Of a stretch of 35,745 nucleotides of DNA, positions 28,191 through 35,745 are shown one piece after another. The stretch comes from Acidobacteria bacterium AH-259-G07 (GTDB lineage Bacteria > Acidobacteriota > UBA6911 > RPQK01 > JADFOI01), in NCBI GenBank assembly GCA_027717925.1, contig JALLON010000003.1, positions 1 through 35,745 of the forward strand. Direction: 5' to 3'. Below the pieces are notes generated by a model. The model ran no database searches. It was not told the DNA's origin and worked only from the letters and a program-made list of their open reading frames with translations. The position numbers and the translations under genes were made by a program. Position 1 is the stretch's first letter. Every line of letters begins with the position of its first letter.

Positions 28191-30260
28191 AGCCGGGGTG
28201 GGGTCTGACCACGGTACCGGCAAAGTCAGGATAAGCGCTGGACAATGCGAAGATTGTAAGTGCCACTGGTGGGCGGGCGGAAGGAGTTCGGATCACGAGA
28301 TGGGTCAAAAGAGGTGTTGCGGGGGTGTTGAAGGCAGAGGTCGATGTGGGCGAGAGGGAAGAGGTTTCTCTGGTTGGGCTCGGGCTAGGGTGCGGTTAAA
28401 TACGGATGAGGCCCAGAGCAAGATGGGGTCGAGCGGCGAGTTCGCGTAGCGCTGAAGCGATGTTGTGGTAATGGGCAAGCCGCAGCACACTAATGGCGAA
28501 GTTGCGTAAGCAAGCCATGGTGAGAGGACCGTTGCCGGTGCGGATTTGCGAGCGGTCTTCATCGTAGGTTACATCGCGCACCCAGTGCAGTCGGTTCTCG
28601 ATCTCCCAGTGGCCGCGGTTCAGTTCCAGCAGACTTTCCGGTCCGGCTTGGTGGGGGGTGAGGCTGGTGATGACGTAGGCGGTCTCCTGCCTGGTTTTTC
28701 CCGATTTCAGCTCCTGGCTGAACCGCTCGATGACGGCCACCTGCCCGCAATGAGGAAACTCCACGTAGTCGTTCAGTGCGGTACTGGTCCAGATTTTGCG
28801 GATTTCCAAACGACCGTGGCCTTTCTCCGTGCTTTCATGCTGAGGGGGGAAAAGCCTCGCTCAGGCCGAGGTCGGCGATGTCTTCTTTCAGCTGGGGTTG
28901 GTTGTCTTTGACCGTGAACACATAGTCGGCCTGTTTGTCTTCCACCAGGAAACGGGCCAACTCTTTTTGGGTATGCATCGCATCGGCCGTCACCACTTTG
29001 CCGGCCAGATCCAGGGGCCGCAGCAACGGTTTGGCGGCCGGAATTTCGTTGCTCTTGGTTTCCACCTGCTGCTGTGCCAGCGTGATCCCTTGCTGATGAA
29101 CAAAGGCACTGAGCAGGTGAATTTGACGGCCCTTCTCCTGCCGGGCCCCGCGCAGGGTCTTGCCGTCCAAAGCGATGGCCTGCTGCGGAGCCGACTTCAG
29201 GCTCGTTAACCATCCGAGCAGGGCGCGGTCCACCGCCTCCACGTCGACCTCCTGCAGGAAGCGGCGAATCGCCGACTCACTGGGAGGCTGGTAGCGCGCC
29301 GTGCCAGGCTTCTTGCGGCAGCGCAGACGCTTGAGCATCTTCTGCGAACAACGCCCGGCCCACTCGCCGATAGCAGGTAGGAGCGGGCTCCGCTTAAGAC
29401 CGCGCAGATCGACACCGCCAGAATGCTCAGTCTCTGGTGGCGGATGCCGCGCCGTTTGCGGGGCTCCGGTACCACCCGCAAACACGCCATCAGATCATCG
29501 CTTTGTGGGATCGAGAGTTTCATCTGAAAAATCCTCCGAGTCAGTTGTGGATCGGGACGGGGGTCGGCTAAGCGCTGGCACGCCCCCTTTTCTAAAGGGC
29601 GCACCCAAACCCGCTTCGGGGCCCCGTGTTCCACGTAATGGGCTCCCCGCTTGCCAAACCCTCTCGTCTTTCCCAGTTCCCGCCAACCCGCGGCTCGGTA
29701 GCAAGTCCCCTGAAAACGACGCGGGTCGACAAACGTTTCCGCCAGCAAAATCGGGTGACCGTAATGACGCTGCCAATCCGAGCAGAGTCGCTTCACGTTT
29801 AAGCCCAACACGCGCGAGGCTAAATTGCGCCTGGCTCCTGGCGCCAGGATTAAAAAACGGGAGTTATTGGCAATCAGGTGCAAGCGTTGCCACTGCAGCG
29901 CCCGGGGCCAGCCGATCCACTCATCCCGCACCCCGCACTTGAGCGCCGCTGACGACCAGCTCAGCAGCGCCACCCACTCCCCTCTCCAGAGCGCCACATA
30001 GCGAATCGACTCCCCCATCAAGGCATGAAAACCCAGGTAGTGATGGCGCTTCATCAGTTCTTCCCAGCGCTTCCGCTCCCTCCAATCAATCGGTCGCACC
30101 ACCACCTCGCCCAGCCCAGGCCAGACCTCCATATCCTGCGCCATACCTCCTTTTTACCAGAGCACTCTGGGAAAGTCCAGTAGTTTCTGTTAAACCTGTA
30201 CTCGTAGGAACTTACGCATTACTTTGATTTAGCCCTGGGGGTCTGACCCACAACCCGGCT
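28191..30260 (-). mobile_element. ISAs1-type insertion sequence carrying a DUF4338 (DruA-like)-transposase ORF, inactivated by frameshifts
   Basis: Imperfect terminal inverted repeat AGCCGGGGTGGGGTCTGACC (28191-28210) vs reverse complement of 30240-30260 (AGCCGGGTTGTGGGTCAGACC); transposase inside. Confidence 0.65.
28396..30144 (-). pseudogene. DUF4338/DruA-like domain fused to ISAs1 family (H-repeat-associated) transposase; two frameshifts (about 29374 and about 28844-28853)
   Basis: ORFs 29206..30144, 28835..29485 and 28396..28809 join as one protein: RHHYLGFHALMGESIRYVALW...LHLIANNSRFLIL...YGHPILLAETFVDPRRFQGTCYRAAGW then QRLSILAVSICAVLSGARSYL|AIGEWAGRC...AIALDGKTLRGA...VVTADAMHTQ...VKDNQPQL...HWEIENRLHWVRDVTYDED. 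Confidence 0.88.
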
Positions 30261-30273
30261 CCACAAAGCTCGT

Positions 30274-31344
30274 TCAAACATTATCGGTCAGCACCCACGG
30301 TTGCCGATATGCCCGGCTGAGGTAGCCATTCGCTTCCTTGTCATCGACAAAGCTCTCAGTCTTGCTATTGAAGTGGAGCTTGCGATCCACTCGCATTGCG
30401 ATGTTGCCAATGTGAACCAGCACTGTGGAGAGATAACCAATCTCGATGTCACAAACCGGTCGTTGGCGGGTGCGGACGCATTCGACGAAGTTGCGATAGT
30501 GCGCATCGGGAAGGTCAACCGCGTTCAAGTTGGGACCTGGGTGATTGTCTCTTGTGTACACTTTCCAACCTTGCTGGTCCAAAATCATGTACCCCTCCGA
30601 GCCGTAGACAGCAACGCCGTTGTCAGCCCCTTCTATCTTGTAGGGTGCCCAGATCCGCATCTCGAAGAGGAGCATCTTATCAGGATATTCGAAAGCCGCG
30701 ATCTGGGTGTCAGGGGTTTCCTGATCGTCGTCGAAGAAGAGCTTTGCGCCGGAACAGCCGGCAGCCTGAGGATAATCAACGTCCAACGCCCACCGGGCAA
30801 TGTCCAGCTGGTGTACCCCGTCGTTACCCATATCACCGGTGCCATAATCCCAGATCCAGTGCCAGTTGTAGTGAAAACGGTTCGGGTTAAAGGGGCGTTT
30901 CGGGGCCGGTCCCAGCCACATGTCATAGTCGACCCCGTGTGGAACCGCGCCGTCCGATTTGCGGCCGATGTTCTTGCGTCGCTGGCTATTCCACGCCTTG
31001 GCCATGAGAATCCTTCCGAGTTGACCCGAGCGGGCAAACTCGATCCCGGCCTGAACCGTGGCACGGCTGCGGTTCTGTGTACCCACCTGGACGACCCGGT
31101 TGTACTTGCGAGCTGCCTGGACCATCAGCCGGCCTTCTCGAAGGTTATGCGAGATGGGCTTTTCCACATAGACATCTTTCCCCGCCTGACAAGCGAGGAT
31201 GGTCGCCGGTGCATGCCAATGATCGGGAGTGGCTACGACCAGAGCATTCACCGCCGGATCGTCCAGAATTCGACGAAAGTCTCCCACCACCTCGGGTTTC
31301 TTCCCTTTGGCCTGCTCTACAATCCGGAGGGCGGGAGCAACCAC
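30274..31344 (-). pseudogene. Gfo/Idh/MocA family oxidoreductase lacking its N-terminal nucleotide-binding segment
   Basis: ATPDHWHAPATILACQAGKDVYVEKPISHNLREGRLMVQAA, HYNWHWIWDYGTGDMGNDGVHQLDIARWAL; coding homology extends to about 31413 (LAREFAALSDVEVAYICDVDQN) and is then cut by the octamer tract with an in-frame TGA. Confidence 0.8.
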
Positions 31345-31413
31345 GTTTTGATCGACATCGCAAATGTAGGCGACCTCGACATCAGACAGAGCCGCAAACT
31401 CCCGGGCCAGCTC

Positions 31414-31453
31414 AGTACGAGAGCACGACAGCGCGAAAGCACGAAGTCACGAA
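31414..31453. repeat. Octamer tandem repeat (5 units): agtacgag agcacgac agcgcgaa agcacgaa gtcacgaa
   Basis: Direct reading; same family as 275-371. Confidence 0.85.
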
Positions 31454-31456
31454 CGC

Positions 31457-32596
31457 TTATGCCAGCTCTACGGGCCTGCCAGTCGCTGCCGAATGGTAAG
31501 CCGCCAAGAGCACCTTCAGAATTTCAGCCCCCTCAGCCGCACTCATGTCACTTTCTCGCCCTGTCTCCAGGCAATCGACGAAAAAGGATGGGTCAGACTG
31601 AGTGGCAGCCTGCATCGTAGTCCAAGTAAATTTCCTGACACCTCCCATGATTTCGGTGGTACTCCTCCAGAATCCCATAGGGTCTTCCGGATGAGGTGGT
31701 CCGGGGCGCCATGCGGGCGCATCGCCGTAAACTTCTAAGCGGGGCCGGGAGGCATCTACGAGCTGCGACGCCCGGGTGCCGATCAGGTACAGCCGCATGG
31801 GTCCGGAAGCGGGATGGCTCAGCCATCCGATCCGTCCCCCGCTGAGGGTTCCGACCAATCCTCCTTCAAATTCGAGGGTCACGGCGGCAAAGTCTTCCAC
31901 GTCATTTCTCTGGTGCTCCCGAAAAAAGTAGTTGGCAGTCCGGGCATATACCCGCCGCACCGGCCGGCCGCCGAGCCCGCGCATGAGTCCAATCGAGTAG
32001 ACTCCTGTGGTGAACAGCTCGCGTTTAGAATCCAGAAACGTGAAGCGTCGCGGTGGGAAGTGCTCTTTCCGAAGCCGGTTCAGATCCGCAGTCCCTGAGC
32101 GCCCCTTGGCAAAGTGGAGATCACAGTGGATACCCACCAGGTCACCCAGTTGTCCACTGGCAACCAGGCGTTTCGCGCCCTGGACCCAGGGCATTCGCAG
32201 CATGCTATACATCTGGCTGTTGACCTTGGCCCGGTGGACAGCGGCAACCAGCCGGGCCGCTTGTTCGTTTGTCGTGGCAAGCGGCTTATCCAGATATAGG
32301 TGTTTTCCTGCATTGGCACACCGTATTGCGACCCGGGCTCGACGCTCGAATTCGACACAAACGCTGGCTATGTGAACATCCGCGCGTGTGAGAGACTGGT
32401 CAAGGTCGGGCAAAAGCGGTACTCCGAGTCGCTCAGCCAGTTCCTGATTCCAGCCGGCCCGCCGAGGTTCAACATCAGCCTCGTCAGTCACTGCAATGAG
32501 CTCACACCGAGGATCAGTTGCAAACTGCACGGCGTAGTTTTCCTGATGGGTTCGGCCCCCACCCACCAGCAAGATACCGTATTTCGAACTCATCAA
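31457..32596 (-). CDS. Gfo/Idh/MocA family oxidoreductase
   Basis: YGILLVGGGRTHQENYAVQFATDPRCELIAVTDEAD, VHIASVCVEFERRARVAIRCANAGKHLYLDKPLATT. Confidence 0.88.
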   Translation of the reverse strand: MMSSKYGILLVGGGRTHQENYAVQFATDPRCELIAVTDEADVEPRRAGWNQELAERLGVPLLPDLDQSLTRADVHIASVCVEFERRARVAIRCANAGKHLYLDKPLATTNEQAARLVAAVHRAKVNSQMYSMLRMPWVQGAKRLVASGQLGDLVGIHCDLHFAKGRSGTADLNRLRKEHFPPRRFTFLDSKRELFTTGVYSIGLMRGLGGRPVRRVYARTANYFFREHQRNDVEDFAAVTLEFEGGLVGTLSGGRIGWLSHPASGPMRLYLIGTRASQLVDASRPRLEVYGDAPAWRPGPPHPEDPMGFWRSTTEIMGGVRKFTWTTMQAATQSDPSFFVDCLETGRESDMSAAEGAEILKVLLAAYHSAATGRPVELA

Positions 32597-33102
32597 TCAG
32601 CTCCCTTGACCACAGATACGGGTTCTCCTTTGCTTAGAGATTGCCGCACCGCTTCTTGGGCATGCTGGCCTGTTGTGGTCACCTTAAAGAATTGAAAGCC
32701 GGGGACATCGACAAACTGCTGGTTCAAAGCCTTTTCATTGTTCTCATGATACAGTGTTCCGTGATTACCTATTACAAGCAAGTCGACGCGGGGCAGCTCG
32801 TGGCGCAGCATTGCCACGGTCACCAGTGCAGTTTGCCCTGCCTCCAGCTCCACCTGGACAGCCAAATGCCCGCTCTTGACACTTCCCCGGGCATAGACCC
32901 TCTGGACCTGCGCTCGCAGTACCTCCCCCGCTAGAGCTACACCTTCTCCAGCAGCAGGCAGCAGGTGTCCGTGGTCGGCCGAGACTGCCAAAACCAGACG
33001 AGCAAAAACGGGTTCCCCCAGATGTCCGGAGGAGATCTTTTCTAATACCGCCTCACGCAGACGTCTTAAATAACTCACTGAAGCGGCTTCCGGAATCTTC
33101 AC
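32593..33102 (-). CDS. Conserved hypothetical protein, possibly related to the Gfo/Idh/MocA C-terminal domain
   Basis: 169 aa; HELPRVDLLVIGNHGTLYHENNEKALN; small overlaps with both neighbours suggest an operon. Confidence 0.55.
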   Translation of the reverse strand: MKIPEAASVSYLRRLREAVLEKISSGHLGEPVFARLVLAVSADHGHLLPAAGEGVALAGEVLRAQVQRVYARGSVKSGHLAVQVELEAGQTALVTVAMLRHELPRVDLLVIGNHGTLYHENNEKALNQQFVDVPGFQFFKVTTTGQHAQEAVRQSLSKGEPVSVVKGAD

Positions 33103-33488
33103 ACCACCTCGTATAAAATGGCCGTGTACTTCCCGCCTGTGAGAGTGTTCCGGATGGTGGGCCAGACACGCTGGTGTTCATCCGTCGCTACCCACTGCTT
33201 GCGTTGATCCTCAGTTGCAAAGCTGATCAGGAGGCGATACTTGCGATTGGCAGGACCTGGACCGGCAAGCGTTTCACGAAGTTTCAGCAATTTCACCCCC
33301 CCGAAGCCGGGCTGCTTGCTGATAGCTGGACGGAAAATCTTGTGGTAGTTTTCCACCATTTCTTTTTCTCGCGAAGGGTCAACTTCAAGGTCTAGGTGAA
33401 GCTGAATCGCGTTTCCTGCCGCCCACAAGCGCCGATTCGAGAGAATTCCCATTCCTAAAAGAGTCAGTAGACATTTTCGACGATTCAT
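33099..33488 (-). CDS. Small secreted protein, possible dimeric alpha-beta barrel (ABM-like) fold
   Basis: True start likely MNRRKCLLTLLGMGILS at 33488 rather than 33731; DLEVDPSREKEMVENYHKIFRPAISKQPGFGGVKLLKLRE. Confidence 0.6.
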   Translation of the reverse strand: MNRRKCLLTLLGMGILSNRRLWAAGNAIQLHLDLEVDPSREKEMVENYHKIFRPAISKQPGFGGVKLLKLRETLAGPGPANRKYRLLISFATEDQRKQWVATDEHQRVWPTIRNTLTGGKYTAILYEVV

Positions 33489-33570
33489 GACACTGATTGT
33501 ACAGCCAGGTTCGCCGAGGGAGAAACAAATTTTATGACCACCGATTCCACTCCTGAACGGACGACGGATC

Positions 33571-33606
33571 TTTGGTGTTTTCGTGCCCTCGTGCTCTGGT
33601 CGTAGT
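33571..33606. repeat. Short degenerate octamer tract, minus-strand orientation (GAGCACGA GGGCACGA AAACACCA)
   Basis: Reverse complement of tttggtgttttcgtgccctcgtgctc. Confidence 0.55.
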
Positions 33607-33633
33607 GCGGAAGCAGAGGGATGAAGCCTGAAA

Positions 33634-33738
33634 CTAATTCCACCAAACGACATCTGAATGAGCCAGAAAGACTTCTCCCATTCCTGCCTCGCCGAGCTTC
33701 TCCAGAATCTTGTAATGGCTGATGCTCTCACCGACCAC
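33634..33738 (-). pseudogene. N-terminal remnant of a Ser/Thr protein kinase
   Basis: Minus strand GTG...: VVGESISHYKILEKLGEAGMGEVFLAHSDVVWWN*; matches the kinase glycine-rich loop LGxGGMGxVxLA. Confidence 0.75.
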
Positions 33739-33948
33739 GCTCGCCCCCCTTCTCAATTTGTGCAAAGGGGTTTTGCCTAAATGTTACGCCTTTGGTGTAT
33801 TACAAGGCAATCTCAACTGGAGTGAGGTAAGATCTTTAATCATTCAATTAAGGACCTAACTTAACTTGGCGTTGGAGCGGACGCAATGACGCACGCCTTT
33901 GGTGGACAATGGTTCTATACCCTCGATGAACGGTGATAGAGGGGAGTG

Positions 33949-34224
33949 TTATGCCACCTTCGAAATTTCTTTCGCCTCATATTCCGGAAACATGATGATG
34001 GCAGGGTGAACCCCGAAAGCCTTGGCGAGTTGGAGTGCGCGCTTTTTCCCAATGTCAACACGATCGTTCTCAAGCAGGCTGATGTTAGTGGCAGAGATCT
34101 TGGAACGCTTGGCCAGCTCCGCCTGGGTCCACTCCTTCAGTTCCCGGAGCAGGCGAATAACCTCTCCGGTTGTAAGGGTGGCGTGCTGCTGTGCCGGAAC
34201 AAACCGGCCTGACTTTTTTAACAT
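33949..34224 (-). CDS. XRE/HTH antitoxin (HigA-like)
   Basis: GEVIRLLRELKEWTQAELAKRSKISATNISLLENDRVDIGKKRALQLAKAFGVHPA. Confidence 0.9.
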   Translation of the reverse strand: MLKKSGRFVPAQQHATLTTGEVIRLLRELKEWTQAELAKRSKISATNISLLENDRVDIGKKRALQLAKAFGVHPAIIMFPEYEAKEISKVA

Positions 34225-34237
34225 TTTGACGTACCTC

Positions 34238-34483
34238 CTAATAGTCGTGTGGCGTAATTCCGAGCACGTATACGGTCACTTCACTCCGTTCGACTTTGTA
34301 AATAACTCGATACTGTAGGCTCAGCCGGGACGATCTTTGACCGGCCCGCTTTCCTGTCAGCTTTTCGTCGCCGAACCCTGGAAAGCTCCTGATGATCTCG
34401 GGGCCATGGCGGAAGACAAGGGCCTTCCAGAGTTCGTATTTCTTGGTCACCTGCTTTGGGAGTTTCCTGCAGATCTTTGCCAT
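34238..34483 (-). CDS. RelE/ParE (HigB-like) toxin
   Basis: 81 aa: IIRSFPGFGDEKLTGKRAGQRSSRLSLQYRVIYKVERSEVTVYVLGITPHDY, directly upstream of the XRE gene. Confidence 0.88.
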   Translation of the reverse strand: MAKICRKLPKQVTKKYELWKALVFRHGPEIIRSFPGFGDEKLTGKRAGQRSSRLSLQYRVIYKVERSEVTVYVLGITPHDY

Positions 34484-34510
34484 GTTCGGTGCTTCTTTGA
34501 CACGCCACAG

Positions 34511-34534
34511 TAGGTTATTAGAAATAATAACCTA
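34511..34534. promoter_or_regulatory. Perfect palindromic operator TAGGTTATTA-GAAA-TAATAACCTA next to a minus-strand TATAAT -10 box (34534-34539)
   Basis: 10-bp perfect arms, 28 bp upstream of the toxin start. Confidence 0.8.
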
Positions 34535-34799
34535 TTATAAACGATGAGTCAAGGTGCGATCGAAATGTCCGGTCGAAGGGAATGCATAGGAATGGGTGCC
34601 CCGCTGCGGTGATGTCCTTGCGCGTCCATTTTCGCTTCAGGGTGCCCAGTGCTTCAGCGAGACACAGCAGCGTCGCACAAAAGTTCGTATTCGAATTGAA
34701 GAACTGGCGTATTGGACCGCAGTCGCCTTCGTTGACCACCAGCTTTACCAACGCCGAAGCATCGAGATAGTGAGTCCTCACCCATTCAAAACCAGCCAT
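34518..34799 (-). pseudogene. Truncated PIN-domain (VapC-like) gene
   Basis: HYLDASALVKLVVNEG...FFNSNTNFCATLLCLAEALGTLKRKW is the PIN N-terminal half; the rest (HPFLCIPFDRTFRSHLDSSFIIGYYF) lacks the later acidic motifs. Confidence 0.75.
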
Positions 34800-34904
34800 C
34801 CATTTTTTCTCCCAGCGTCCCTATTCCACGTCCACAGAGCCCGCGCCCGCCGCCGCAGGCATTGGGCGGTCTAACGCTGCGCACCATTGCCGAGAGGTGG
34901 GTCG

Positions 34905-35651
34905 TCATGGTTGCTCCCCGGCGTTTCCGCTATCGGCGTTATGCCATCCGCCAGTCGTTTGAAATGAATCTTCGCCGAAAATCTGCCCGTACACGTCTTC
35001 AACCTGCGCTGTTTCGTCCTGCGTCAGCGCGGCAAACTCCTTCTTACGAGCCCGCTTTGACAAATGCCCCTGATTCTGGTGAAGGAAGCGAAACAATAAG
35101 TCGACCGTCCGGTCCGGCATATCGATCATGGATTTAACGCGGCTTCTAAACCGGTCATACCGCCGCAGAAATTCTGTCTCATACGGCAAATCCTGTTCGA
35201 TCGTCCACCTCACGCACTCATACAGAAACTCGGCGTGCGGTGTCGCATCAAAGAAGCAGTAATAGTCGCCGCTATCATTCAGTACGCGCACATTGCCGTC
35301 CTCGGTCGGCTGCCACTCGACAAGCAGCAGAAGACGCGCAGAATAGTCCTGCAGAACCTGCCGATATTCGTCGATCCGGTCCAAAATGGCGGGCCCGTGG
35401 TCGAACGCGATCATGCCTTCCATCAGAGAGGGAAGATCCTCGGGCCGCGCGCTGATGTGATCTGGCCGGGGCGCGCGCGTTTCGCGATCGTGTTCGCCGA
35501 CAAAGCCGTCTTCCTCTCGAAGGCCAAGGCGCACAAAACGCGCATCGCCAATGACGCGGCCCCATCGCTGGATACGATTCTGCGGAGGATGCTCCCCTTC
35601 AATGGCATACTCATCTTCGACAGTTTCAAAATGTAAGCTTCGCCTTACCAA
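34905..35651 (-). pseudogene. Fic-family protein with internal deletion(s) removing the HPFx[D/E]GNGR catalytic motif
   Basis: EDEYAIEGEHPPQNRIQRWGRVIGDARFVRLGLREEDGFVGEHDRETRAPRPDHISARPEDLPSLMEGMIAFDHGPAILDRIDEYRQVLQDYSARLLLLVEWQPTEDGNVRVLNDSGDYYCFFDATPHAEFLYECV; resembles Fic proteins but no HPF...GNGR present. Confidence 0.7.
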
Positions 35652-35745
35652 TGAGTTAGAGGCGCGGCTTTAGGGCTTGGCACTACGTTCCTCTGTTTGT
35701 GAAGGTGGGCTTTGCCTCATGGCCGATCCGCTTCCACTTTTCTGA

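Noticed and set aside
28396-30144. A complete Druantia defence system
   Set aside because: Only a DruA-like domain fused to a transposase is present; no DruB-E-type genes or large helicase adjacent.
30301-31620. 439-aa plus-strand ORF
   Set aside because: Antisense to the Gfo/Idh/MocA reading frames, which carry recognisable motifs; the plus-strand translation has no recognisable family. Shadow ORF.
33489-33731. N-terminal extension of the 33099..33731 ORF
   Set aside because: Runs out of frame through the kinase remnant and octamer tract; a good signal-peptide start (MNRRKCLLTLLGMGILS) exists at 33488.
1-35745. tRNA or rRNA genes
   Set aside because: No rRNA-like or convincing tRNA cloverleaf sequence noticed by eye; a tRNAscan-SE/Infernal run would be needed to exclude them.

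Overview
The window is 35.7 kb of bacterial, metagenome-like sequence. The gene repertoire and a Ser/Thr-kinase remnant hint at Acidobacteriota or a similar lineage, but I did not confirm this. The left two thirds is mostly intact genes: three PQQ/BamB-like beta-propeller proteins, a two-gene adenylate-forming enzyme plus aldehyde dehydrogenase pair (LuxE/LuxC-like logic), a TonB-dependent receptor, a DUF3311 + Na+/solute symporter pair, a glycosyltransferase, a LolD/FtsX-type ABC exporter, a DUF433/DUF5615 toxin-antitoxin (TA) module, a polysaccharide deacetylase, a CehA/McbA-like metallohydrolase, SDR, SMP-30, enolase-superfamily and cytochrome P460 proteins, a D-threonine-aldolase-like PLP enzyme and two Gfo/Idh/MocA dehydrogenases. 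The right third has been remodelled. An ISAs1-type transposase with an N-terminal DUF4338 (DruA-like) domain, broken by two frameshifts, sits inside a catabolic gene run. A dehydrogenase has lost its N-terminus exactly at an octamer tandem-repeat tract. A HigBA-type TA module with a clear palindromic operator abuts a truncated PIN gene, and a Fic gene has lost its catalytic motif. The most unusual material is non-coding: short tandem repeats (octamer tracts at 3 or more loci, one heptamer tract), two families of intergenic palindromes that supply stop codons or C-termini to neighbouring genes, and a duplicated permease-tail fragment flanking the TA module. All family assignments come from reading the translations; no database search was run.
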